Part shown: positions 56,501 to 59,785 of the stretch, piece by piece
Position numbering within the stretch: the first letter of the stretch is position 1
Layout: the number at the start of each line of letters is the position of its first letter
Source of the DNA: Eumeta japonica
Taxonomy: Eukaryota > Arthropoda > Insecta > Lepidoptera > Psychidae
Length of the DNA stretch: 64,000 bases
Assembly (NCBI GenBank): GCA_005406025.1
Contig: BGZK01001189.1
Span: 124,001 to 188,000 of the forward strand
Direction: 5' to 3'
Notes under the pieces: model-generated
What the model saw: only the letters and a program-made list of their open reading frames with translations
Told to the model about the DNA's origin: nothing
The model's database searches: none
Translations under genes and position numbers: made by a program

Positions 56501-59330
56501 GCATAAGAGCGGTTATGATGGTATAGGTGAGTCTTATAAACTGATAAACGTTATATTCTTTGGGATGTATAAACTTAATAAGTTCTTTAAATTACAAATT
56601 TCATTGCTGTAAGTGGGCAACTCTTGTATACATGCATAAATTTATATATTGCTATCTCAGAAATGGCTGTAAAGATTTCGACGAAAATTTGTATTTTGAT
56701 AATGATTTGCTTTGCTGAGTTTATTTATATAAATTTTAAAAGTACGTTTTTTTGGAAAAGAGCGTTAAAAATATTTTTCTATACGTTTGCGTTACATCTC
56801 GTAGATTGTTTTAGTTTTGTATTTATTATTATTCTACCGTTACAGTGCCGTGATACCAGTGGGCTAGATGTAACATTATCAACAACAGATGGCATTGCAT
56901 GACATAAATTATGCTGATGACATTACGTGATATTATTAACCTGAGGACAGTTAACAAATAAATTTTGCATATTATGAAGAGTATCTATATTATGCGTCTA
57001 ATTGTTTGTTATTGGAAATTAAAATAAACAATTTTTCCCGTGAAAAGTTGTCATATTCCCACAACAATCACCAACTATGCCGATTAAAGCTCATGCTCCT
57101 ACCAGGTACTTATAGAATAAAAAAAACCATTCGGTAGCCGAAATGGAAGTAGATTTAATTTTATTTTGATATGTAATTCATATGAAATATGTAATTATCG
57201 GATTTTCAAAATTTCAAAATCCTGTAATTTCTAAACTAGTTGACCGGTTTGGCTCAAATTTGAACCCGACCTTTATAATCATCCATAGAACATGTATGTT
57301 GATTTTCATTAAGATCTCCAAAGAATTACAGACGGTATCGTGCTGACAAGCCCCATGTTATATCGTGTTTAGAAAGTTTATGTACGTTTCTATATATATA
57401 TATATAGAAACGTACATAAACTTTCGAACCATATATATTTTTTAACTCAGCTCGTCGAGTTAAGTCGCAAAACAGCATAATTTTTCCAAAGTTGCGTCAT
57501 GAGGACAAATATAATAGATTTTTATGAAATTCACTAAAAAGAGGGTAGTTTAGTGTGAATGAAAAAGATTTTTAGATAATATAATTATCATGGTATCATT
57601 CGTAAAGCAGGTTTTCTTTTATAAGAAGTCTTTAAATACTTTAAAAATATTTCATTTCATAATTTTTGTTACGATTGTATTTATTTTGTTAAGATCACAA
57701 TTTGATAGAAATGACTCCTAGGCGCAAATTTGGCGCAAATTTGGCGCAAACTAGGCGCGAAGTTAAAAATTTACTTTAGTTACGTTTTAATCTTATGGAT
57801 CAGTTACGAGCTATCTCACATTACAGCGCATAATTTCAAACCCGAAAAAAATTATATAGGTACTGGTATTTTTAAGTTTTATGAGCTCAAAACTATCAGT
57901 ATTCGTTTAGGAATATATTAGAGGCATAAAAAGTAGAAATAAAAAAATTAAAATATTCCGTCAAAAATATTTTTGTAATTCGATTGTTGCGAGGCAACTT
58001 ATTATATTCTACGTATTTAAAAAGTAGTGAGATTTCAGAAATCGACCGGTAATGAAATCTAGCGATATAAAAACATTTCTACGAACAGTTTTTGACTATT
58101 GTATATTTGAATGTAATTATCCGATTAAAGCGAGGTTTGGAGAATTGGACATAAAGATACATTATAGTATAGAACTGACTATTATTTTTTAGAGCAATTT
58201 CATCGGTTAGGGGAATTGACATCATATTTAAAAAAAATTAGCTATATTAAATTGTTTGAAAAGTCGTATAACCGATTTCAATCGATACATATGCCCAAAA
58301 TATGTTAAAAGTCAAGCACAACCACATAGCAACCCCAACCCTCACACGTACATATAATAGTTCTGAAAATTGTCACAACAGATTCCTAGAATTTCAAAAT
58401 GTCGACATAAAATGGGAATTCGATTTCCGAAAATGGCATTAATAATAATGACAACATTTTTAAATTCAATTAATAGGGAATTATAAATTTAACAAAAATA
58501 AGTCTTTACTTACACAGGCTTTTGGACCTATACATATTCTTATCAAATATATGATCATAATAGACTCATAATGTATAATCCTGATTCGCTCTTGACTACT
58601 TTCATATGGGGTTCAATGAGTAATTTTCAGATTTTAAAATATATACTAACAAAATACCACCAAGTCTTCTTTGATGGTTCTTGTTGATAATCACTATGCT
58701 GTACGAAGTCTTTTCAGTTGTACCGTTATCTACAAATGTTTATAGTATTTACTACAATTTCACACTATCCTTCAAAGCAAATCCGTTCTAAAATTATTTA
58801 ACTAATTAACGCAGATTAGCATCAACAATAAGAATAGATGACAAAGAAGCCTTAGATAAAAAAATTTCAATTTGTTAAATATTTTTTCTGATATTGACAG
58901 AATGTTTTTTTATGGTTACGCCAATTTTGGAAAGAAAATAATGTAACGTAATGTCTTAAAGCAATATTTTAGAAGTCGCTAAAAGAAGGCATCACATCCA
59001 AGTTATATCAACGTACTCGTTTCTATTTAGTCTTGATGTGTGTATATACGAGTATAGGTCTTGACAGATTTTCCCACTCGTGTGGTAGCGCGTTGAACTC
59101 TTTTTTTTTCATGCTTAATACAGCAGGTATAGGTGAATACGTAGGGCGGGACGGAAGAGATGTCCAGTAGTTCCGCCCCTGAGGGGTCCCGCACAGTGAG
59201 CCAAGTGTAATGTTTCTATGAAGAGTGGAAAACTTACCGCGACTACGGGCGGGGGCTGCACCAGCGTCACCAGCGACGCAGTGAAGAGGAGCCAGGCCGC
59301 GAGGGAGCGCACACGCGCCGGACTCGGCAT
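2307..59330 (-). CDS. vkg: Collagen alpha chain type IV, alpha-2/viking-like, complete gene (nine coding exons)
   Basis: Basement-membrane collagen chain. Secreted chains trimerise through NC1, assemble into networks through 7S and NC1, and are crosslinked in the matrix. The nine exons listed in the summary join in phase into 1,819 codons. The order is: signal peptide (1-31), 7S-like head with [10 protein letters not shown] (about 33-43), interrupted Gly-X-Y helix (about 44-1525), NC1 (about 1526-1747), and a basic tail (1748-1819). NC1 holds all 12 expected cysteines. The sequences [17 protein letters not shown] and PFIECNG resemble alpha-2(IV) more than alpha-1(IV), hence the viking-like call; this rests on family knowledge, not an alignment. 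The usual length is about 1,700-1,940 residues. Several RGD tripeptides (for example RGDSG, RGDFG) could bind integrins. Intron 1 is 38.9 kb. Exon 5 alone carries three quarters of the protein. Confidence 0.93.
2548..3111 (-). other. Collagen IV intron 8
   Basis: The 564-bp intron separates exons 8 and 9, with donor GTTGGT and acceptor TCTAG. Nothing else is recognised inside it. The donor is weaker than those of the other introns. Confidence 0.85.
3112..3332 (-). CDS. vkg: Collagen IV exon 8: NC1, rest of second C4 subdomain
   Basis: The acceptor is cactatgtag and the donor AGCAG|GTTGGT. It encodes [50 protein letters not shown] and KQDHVSKIS. The GSCL, FIECNG, CNYF and SFWL motifs are conserved in all type IV NC1 domains. 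The MFLKP segment matches the region with the sulfilimine lysine (Lys211 in humans). The reading frame up to the acceptor has no start codon of its own, so splicing had to be inferred. Confidence 0.94.
3333..6206 (-). other. Collagen IV intron 7 with repeat debris
   Basis: A 2.9-kb intron, mostly AT-rich. A segment at about 4290-4530 has higher CpG content and unknown nature. The stretch at about 5275-5345 resembles the GGATCGGAATCG-type purine-rich repeat seen elsewhere in the window. The end (about 5990-6155) matches the terminus with GCGAAGCCGCAGGC..GGAAGCTA shared with repeats at 49560, 52905 and 53740. Confidence 0.7.
6207..6321 (-). CDS. vkg: Collagen IV exon 7: NC1, start of second C4 subdomain
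   Basis: The acceptor is ttatgtacag and the donor CTCATG|GTAAGT. It encodes [19 protein letters not shown] (first R shared with exon 6) and [18 protein letters not shown]. The CxxC link between the two NC1 halves and the HSQ...CP...GYSF block mark the start of the second C4 repeat. The exon ends in phase 0 and joins exon 8 exactly at SFLM|HTAG. Confidence 0.94.
7897..8664 (-). repeat. Full-length copy of the GGAACCCTAAAA repeat family
   Basis: Read on the minus strand it starts AAAAACTGGCCAAGAGCGTG, soon followed by GGGTTCCGAAGCCATTATTA. It ends with GGATGGATGGACGGACATAA..GTTTCG and a decayed GGCTCGGACCTCC. Internal blocks such as CCGAAATTATTC-like and AAATAAAGTGGGGGCGAC match the copies at 10936 and 51130. 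Confidence 0.75.
10936..11712 (+). repeat. Full-length copy of the GGAACCCTAAAA repeat family
   Basis: It starts AAAAAAAAACTGGTAAAGCG and CATGCTCATTGTAGAGTTCC. It ends GGACGGACGGACGGAAGGAC, then ATGACAAAACTATAAAGGTTCC and CTCGGAACCTTAAAAA. It is about 775 bp. The section 11022-11405 aligns with 57119-57537, and the section after that with 51360-51866. Confidence 0.8.
12227..12404 (-). CDS. vkg: Collagen IV exon 6: NC1, first C4 subdomain
   Basis: The exon reads from acceptor tttcctccag to donor ATCAAG|GTATGT. It encodes [20 protein letters not shown], then [16 protein letters not shown] and [12 protein letters not shown]. The GSCL, MPYMFCN and DYSFWLS blocks are diagnostic for C4/NC1. The EPMPMDM stretch corresponds to the region holding the sulfilimine methionine (Met93 of human NC1), so the NC1-NC1 bond made by peroxidasin should be possible. 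It is separated from exon 5 by an 82-bp intron. Confidence 0.95.
12487..16582 (-). CDS. vkg: Collagen IV exon 5: 4.1-kb exon with most of the triple helix and the start of NC1
   Basis: The acceptor is gtattttag at 16583 and the donor is CAAGATTTAG|GTAACT. It encodes 1,365 residues plus one base. It begins [13 protein letters not shown] and carries Gly-X-Y repeats with many short interruptions, for example [38 protein letters not shown] and SSQITALNK, which give the flexibility typical of type IV. A CPFC pair (residues 539-542) sits in one interruption. NC1 begins at [19 protein letters not shown] and runs to AHGQDL at the exon end. Third positions are A/T-rich compared with exons 1, 2 and 9. 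Confidence 0.96.
16583..17508 (-). other. Collagen IV intron 4
   Basis: A 926-bp AT-rich intron (donor GTACAA, acceptor TTTTAG). I see no repeat or exon in it. The neighbouring introns 3 (17794-17869, 76 bp) and 5 (12405-12486, 82 bp) are near the minimum insect intron size. Confidence 0.85.
17509..17793 (-). CDS. vkg: Collagen IV exon 4: Gly-X-Y helix with one cysteine
   Basis: The exon has 95 codons beginning [19 protein letters not shown], between acceptor ttacaacag and donor GAG|GTACAA, in phase 0. The lone Cys in GCSG lies in the N-terminal helix and may take part in 7S disulphide bonding, as helical cysteines near the N terminus do in other type IV chains. A short imperfection (GEGGANSRG) interrupts the triplet rhythm. 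Confidence 0.92.
17870..17914 (-). CDS. vkg: Collagen IV exon 3: 45-bp Gly-X-Y micro-exon
   Basis: The exon encodes 15 residues, [15 protein letters not shown], between acceptor gttacgcag and donor ATG|GTAAGC. It is in phase 0 on both sides. Forty-five base pairs is five Gly-X-Y triplets, a size class well known in collagen genes. It is too short to show up as an ordinary ORF. Confidence 0.9.
17915..20124 (-). other. Collagen IV intron 2 with a mariner remnant
   Basis: A 2.2-kb intron (donor GTACGT, acceptor ACGCAG). Its right half carries a degenerate mariner transposase gene on the opposite strand. The left half is AT-rich and otherwise featureless. Confidence 0.85.
19040..19926 (+). pseudogene. 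Degenerate mariner-family transposase
   Basis: Fragments in several frames match mariner transposase order. [11 protein letters not shown] and REGRPAS (about 19060-19135) correspond to the N-terminal helix-turn-helix region. MVACFFGKS-like sequence, [12 protein letters not shown] and [10 protein letters not shown] follow (about 19510-19645). Then come a DLAP...FYLS block and [16 protein letters not shown] at the end (about 19715-19926). The second catalytic Asp of the HHDNA motif reads Asn, and stops and frameshifts are frequent, so it is dead. Its middle third is too decayed to read. It lies in collagen intron 2, on the opposite strand. Confidence 0.8.
20125..20310 (-). CDS. vkg: Collagen IV exon 2: N-terminal cysteine-containing 7S region and first Gly-X-Y
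   Basis: The acceptor is catttttag and the donor GAAAGG|GTACGT; the exon has 62 codons, phase 0 at both ends. It begins [20 protein letters not shown] and then continues in unbroken Gly-X-Y. The three closely spaced cysteines before the helix are typical of the 7S segment, where four trimers join by disulphides and lysine crosslinks. An N-glycosylation sequon (NQT) sits between the first two cysteines. Confidence 0.92.
21832..21960 (+). repeat. Lepidopteran retroelement 3'-tail-like fragment
   Basis: The sequence runs through a GCCGG...GACGCACT, GTGTCCATGG..GCGGC..ATCACCTA, GTCTGCTCGTTT series. It matches the consensus I know from the 3' ends of many moth and butterfly LINE/SINE copies (GGTGATCACTTACCATCAGGTGACC..CTGCTCGTTTG). 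This is recognition from memory, without a search. It supports a lepidopteran source. Confidence 0.55.
22530..23025 (-). pseudogene. Non-LTR retrotransposon reverse transcriptase, C-terminal remnant
   Basis: On the minus strand, [18 protein letters not shown] and [14 protein letters not shown] match the thumb/C-terminal part of jockey-type reverse transcriptases, which usually read SxxEYGxxxWxPxY...IExxQxxFxR. A second frame continues through [13 protein letters not shown] and [12 protein letters not shown], the usual last domain before the 3' UTR. A frameshift or stop at about 22730 separates the two parts. No catalytic YADD region is present, so this is a 5'-truncated dead copy. Confidence 0.75.
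23868..23945 (-). repeat. Retroelement 3'-tail-like fragment, minus strand
   Basis: Read on the minus strand this gives GTGTCTATGGGCGACGGTAATCATC...GGCTTACCTACTCG. It is the same type of tail as the one at 21832 but in opposite orientation. Confidence 0.45.
25041..26173 (-). pseudogene. Non-LTR retrotransposon reverse transcriptase remnant
   Basis: Three successive minus-strand segments keep reverse-transcriptase order. [13 protein letters not shown]...[12 protein letters not shown] (26173-25907) is the finger region. [32 protein letters not shown] and FTSDSSYFI follow (25882-25484). [27 protein letters not shown] and [12 protein letters not shown] end it (25445-25041). Motif A has Glu where the catalytic Asp of LDLSKAFD should be, and motif C (normally FADD) reads FTSD, so it is inactive. 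It resembles jockey/RTE-like elements common in Lepidoptera. It is a different copy from the one at 22530. Confidence 0.82.
27643..27990 (+). repeat. Short copy of the GGAACCCTAAAA repeat family
   Basis: It begins AAAAAAACGGGCCAAG and ends with a run of GACGGACGAACAGACAG-type sequence followed by TACGGAACCCTAAAAA. At about 350 bp it is a shorter subfamily than the 770-bp copies in the window but shares both ends. Confidence 0.65.
28436..28560. promoter_or_regulatory. CpG-rich islet in collagen intron 1
   Basis: A compact block (GCGGAGCGGCGGGCGTGGGC, GGCGCGTGCGCATGCGTGCG) of very high GC in an AT-rich intron. Together with the blocks at 28820 and 31605 it may mark enhancers or an alternative promoter. 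ORFs over it on both strands look like composition artefacts. Confidence 0.3.
28820..28885. promoter_or_regulatory. CpG-rich islet with poly-C run
   Basis: GACCGCGTGCCGCGCAACAG is followed by a poly-C run of about 14 and CGCTCCGACGCGCC. It is isolated within AT-rich intron 1. No coding evidence. Confidence 0.3.
29575..29860 (+). repeat. Dispersed repeat shared with 56610-56905
   Basis: Both copies contain a TATATA..TGGCTATCTCAGAAACGG-like block followed by a degenerate ACGATTACGATGAAAA segment, and end near AACAACA(A/G)ATGGCA(C/T)T. Divergence is high and boundaries are approximate. Confidence 0.5.
30725..30920 (-). repeat. Repeat fragment with the AGCTAGT terminus
   Basis: On the plus strand it begins ACTAGCTGTCCCGCCCGCTTCGC; the reverse complement is the GCGAAGCGGGCGGGACAGCTAGT terminus seen in many lepidopteran retroelement copies. 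The interior (AAATGGTCCCAGTCCC and so on) is not otherwise identified. Confidence 0.45.
31605..31690. promoter_or_regulatory. CpG-rich islet in collagen intron 1
   Basis: GGTGCGGGCGCGGCGCAGGC and GGCGGGCGCGCGCCGCCCGC form the most GC-rich stretch of the intron. No ORF or recognised repeat overlaps it. A regulatory role is inference. Confidence 0.3.
31945..32020. repeat. Inverted repeat, 32-bp arms with 12-bp loop
   Basis: The arm ACTTGTAGTTTCATAAAAGT (continuing TGGTTGAAGACG) is matched in reverse complement by 31989-32020 with about two mismatches. It is probably a foldback remnant; a hairpin transcript cannot be excluded. Confidence 0.8.
34206..34505 (+). repeat. Degenerate TC and TGTGTC microsatellite
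   Basis: A pure TC run of about 20 bases leads into roughly 270 bases of degenerate TGTGTC/TGTCTG hexamer units. All three plus-strand frames remain open across it because the repeat has few stop codons; these are not genes. Confidence 0.9.
36130..37544. mobile_element. hAT-like non-autonomous transposon, 1.4 kb
   Basis: The left end TAAGGGCGGATCCAG and right end (read inward) CAAGGGCGGACCTAG are imperfect terminal inverted repeats. They are flanked by GTGTAGGT (36122-36129) and CTGTAGGT (37545-37552), an 8-bp duplication with one mismatch. TIRs of this type with 8-bp duplications are typical of hAT elements. No transposase is seen. A pogo-like element is nested inside at 36344-36975. Confidence 0.65.
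36344..36975. mobile_element. pogo/Tigger-like non-autonomous element, 632 bp, nested
   Basis: The ends are CAGTTGAACCTCGATAAGTT and, read inward from the right, CAGTAGTACCTCGATAACTC, flanked by TA on both sides (36342-36343 and 36976-36977). CAGT ends and a TA duplication are the signature of the pogo branch of Tc1/mariner. TTAAGTTATAGAGGTT recurs several times inside both ends, giving long sub-terminal repeats. No intact transposase remains. Confidence 0.75.
42821..43036. mobile_element. Small inverted-repeat element (MITE), 216 bp
   Basis: The left end CATTGGTGTAGCTAG and right end (inward) CAGTGGTGTAGCTAG form TIRs with one mismatch. Sub-terminal GGGTGCCACCC and GGGTGACACCC form a second inverted pair. 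The flanks TATATAAG and TACATGAC may be a decayed 8-bp duplication, which would suggest hAT. There is no coding capacity. Confidence 0.65.
44177..44730 (+). pseudogene. Degenerate copy of a repeated insect gene family (transposon-associated, Cys-rich N terminus)
   Basis: Translation in shifting frames gives [52 protein letters not shown] and a Ser/Asp-rich end. This order (CLNSPDxFCYxCG ... DDCYFC ... KKNxxxxxYPNLPSAxRPV) is one I recall from high-copy insect proteins of unknown function. Stops and frameshifts are many. Assignment is from memory and needs a search. Confidence 0.5.
46869..46930. repeat. Inverted repeat, about 28-bp arms
   Basis: GCTTATTACTGTTACTAAAT faces its near-perfect reverse complement ending CAGTAACAGTAATAAGC across a 5-base loop, with about two mismatches. 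It is the first of a cluster of foldbacks here. Confidence 0.8.
46985..47023. repeat. Inverted repeat, 18-bp perfect arms
   Basis: TATTGATTGTTAAAAATT and its exact reverse complement are separated by TGT. It is immediately preceded by a direct copy of the TTGTTAAAAATTTGTA segment. Confidence 0.85.
47042..47232. repeat. Foldback element with about 45-bp arms
   Basis: The left arm around 47048-47096 (AATAAACAATGACGAAAATAC then TAGTATTATT) matches the reverse complement of the right arm around 47159-47232, with small gaps. The core of about 65 bp is unrelated to the arms. It may be a short terminal-inverted-repeat transposon. Confidence 0.65.
49305..49592 (+). repeat. Purine-rich GGAATCGGAATC-type repeat ending GCTAGT
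   Basis: It consists of degenerate hexamer-like units (GGATCCGGATCGGGATAAAG, GAAGCCGAAATCGGAATGAA) followed by ACGTGGACGGAACC and GGGCGAAAGCTAGTGCT. It belongs with the copies at 52690 and 53335. Confidence 0.5.
51130..51866 (+). repeat. Copy of the GGAACCCTAAAA repeat family
   Basis: It begins inside the family consensus (GCTCATTGTAGGATTCCGAA) and ends CAGACGGACGGAGAGATATG, ACAAAACTATAAGGGTTCC and CAGAACCCTAAAA. The middle shares AACTCAAAAACGGTAAATCC and GCCGAAATTATTCTCGTAAT with the copy at 10936. Confidence 0.78.
52161..52370 (+). repeat. Dispersed repeat shared with 54705-54905
   Basis: It shares with 54705-54905 the ordered blocks GGATTAA.C.ATG.TTAATA, AATTGGCCA.G, CTTTAC.TTTGTA..GAGCAAG, AGAAAAGCAG and ATTATTGTCCA-like. 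The first two repeats of the pair are in the same orientation, about 2.5 kb apart. Confidence 0.6.
52690..52937 (+). repeat. Purine-rich repeat ending GGCTAGTT
   Basis: It contains GAATGGGACCGGGATGG, CCAGAATCGGACTCGAG and a terminal GCGAGCGGAACCGCAGGCGT followed by AGGCTAGTT. It has the same layout as 49305-49592. Confidence 0.5.
53335..53772 (+). repeat. Purine-rich repeat ending AAGCTAGAAC, longest copy
   Basis: About 435 bp of degenerate units such as GAAATTGGAATCTAGAACA and GACCAGGACCGGGATTTG. It ends CACGCGGACGGAGCCGCAGG and CGAAAGCTAGAAC. The unit spacing is irregular, so this is probably an expanded simple repeat inside a transposon copy. Confidence 0.55.
54328..54357. repeat. Inverted repeat with GC-rich 13-14-bp arms
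   Basis: AAGATCGCTGGGAA faces TTCCCAGCGATCTT across one or two bases. It is followed by TTTAGTTAAAC. It looks like a stable hairpin in otherwise AT-rich DNA. Confidence 0.8.
54705..54905 (+). repeat. Dispersed repeat shared with 52161-52370
   Basis: Second copy of the pair described at 52161. Blocks GTGGATTAAGCCATGTTTAA, AATTGGCCAGGTACC and GGAGCAAGTAGAAAAGCAG are plainly alignable. Confidence 0.6.
55558..56261 (+). repeat. Diverged copy of the GGAACCCTAAAA repeat family
   Basis: It starts ATAAAAACTGGCCAAGTGCG and ends with CAGACGGAGGAACGGACATG, AGAAACTATAAAGGTTCC and a decayed GGAAACCTGAAA. The interior differs from the other copies and includes TTAGG-like repeats near 55640. Confidence 0.65.
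56610..56905 (+). repeat. Dispersed repeat shared with 29575-29860
   Basis: It contains TATATTGCTATCTCAGAAATGGC, GATTTCGACGAAAATTTG and a terminal CAACAACAGATGGCATTGCA. A 92-codon ORF over the region has no recognisable product and is taken as chance. Confidence 0.5.
57115..57537 (+). repeat. Partial copy of the GGAACCCTAAAA repeat family, interrupted by a palindrome
   Basis: It shares AGCCGAAATGGAAGTAGATT, AATTTCTAAACTA, GTTGACC..TTTGGC and CAGCTCGTC.AGTT with 11022-11405 in the same order and orientation. A 54-bp perfect palindrome replaces the corresponding short AT-rich stretch. Confidence 0.8.
57372..57425. repeat. Perfect 54-bp palindrome
   Basis: GAAAGTTTATGTACGTTTCT and its exact reverse complement flank a TA-alternating centre. 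It sits inside the repeat copy at 57115-57537. It would extrude as a hairpin or cruciform. Confidence 0.9.
57721..57764 (+). promoter_or_regulatory. Four tandem 11-bp units with E2F-like sites
   Basis: The units are GGCGCAAATTT, GGCGCAAATTT, GGCGCAAACTA and GGCGCGAAGTT. TTTGGCGC at 57729-57736 and 57740-57747 equals the E2F consensus TTTSSCGC, and TTTGGCGCAAA is palindromic. It lies about 1.6 kb inside collagen intron 1 from exon 1. Function is inferred from motif identity only. Confidence 0.45.
59238..59330 (-). CDS. vkg: Collagen IV exon 1: signal peptide
   Basis: The exon holds 31 codons from ATG (59330) to a canonical donor GCG|GTAAGT. The peptide begins [20 protein letters not shown] and ends QPPPVVA. 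A basic n-region, a hydrophobic core ([14 protein letters not shown]) and a small-residue end make a classical secretory signal. The exon ends in phase 0, matching exon 2. It is GC-rich, unlike the surrounding intron. The start is supported by being the only ATG in frame with the signal core next to the donor. Confidence 0.88.
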
Positions 59331-59507
59331 GGCTGCGCCGCACTACTGGCGGTGAGTAGACCGTAGCAGGGCTCCGGGTCGGGATGTCGATGGCGCGGGA
59401 CGCTCGGTCGAGGAGGGGCGGGGGCGCACGAACCTCCGCGACTCGCTCCTTCCTCAGTATCCCGGCACGGACGGCGCGCGCGCACGGGACCATCGGGCCA
59501 GCGCGCC
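59331..59507. promoter_or_regulatory. Bidirectional promoter between the two head-to-head collagen IV genes
   Basis: These 177 bp lie between the minus-strand and plus-strand start codons and are CpG-rich. A GC box GGGGCGGGGGC lies at 59415-59425. A plus-strand initiator-like TCAGT lies at 59454-59458, which would give the partner gene a 5' UTR of about 50 bases. No TATA box is seen. A compact shared promoter is the known layout of COL4A1/COL4A2 in vertebrates and of Cg25C/vkg in flies. Start sites are inferred. Confidence 0.7.
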
Positions 59508-59785
59508 ATGGCGGCCCATCTACTACGGTTAGCCTATTATCCGTTGCAAATATAAAAAAGCATTTTATTCGTTCATTTAATTTTCAATTTTAATATCTCT
59601 ATTTAACTTTTAAAAATAATCGCTCTTTTTCTATCGGTGTATTTCCGTCATTGATAAAATCCATTTTCGATAAGACAATAAAAACCACAAATTCCCAAAA
59701 TATCCTTCGAAAAATTATAGTGTAAAAATATATTTTATATTACAGGTTAATGGCCGCGCTGTCATTGCTTTTAGGAGTCAAAACT
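59508..59785 (+). CDS. 5' end of the partner gene, probably collagen alpha-1(IV) (two exons)
   Basis: Exon 59508-59527 (ATG GCG GCC CAT CTA CTA CG) ends at donor gttagc. Exon 59746-59785 follows acceptor atattacag and ends ACT|gtaagt. The phases join to give MAAHLLRLMAALSLLLGVKT, a hydrophobic secretory-signal start of 20 residues. The first donor is weak; a second ATG inside the second exon, or an alternative upstream exon at 59329-59351 with a strong donor, could be used instead. No further exon is visible up to 64000, so the mature protein is not in the window. Collagen identity comes only from position, head-to-head with the viking-like gene, and from the signal peptide. Confidence 0.6.

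Larger units (their letters stand above)
20311..59237 (-). other. Collagen IV intron 1, 38.9 kb
   Basis: This intron separates the signal-peptide exon from the rest of the gene (donor GTAAGT, acceptor TTTTTAG). It holds most of the transposon fossils of the window and several CpG-rich islets. Convincing nested genes were not found. Large first introns in collagen genes commonly carry tissue-specific enhancers; that role here is inference. Confidence 0.85.

Noticed and set aside
57730..57921. A 63-codon ORF over the GGCGCAAATTT array
   Set aside because: It starts inside the tandem repeat and has no family features.
59023..59493. A 156-codon minus-strand frame across the collagen promoter and exon 1
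   Set aside because: It is out of phase with the signal peptide exon and arises from GC-rich promoter sequence lacking stops.
59746..59785. Treating the second partner exon alone as the coding start (MAALSLLLGVKT)
   Set aside because: It is possible, but the upstream ATG at 59508 joins in phase and gives a better signal peptide; kept as an alternative only.
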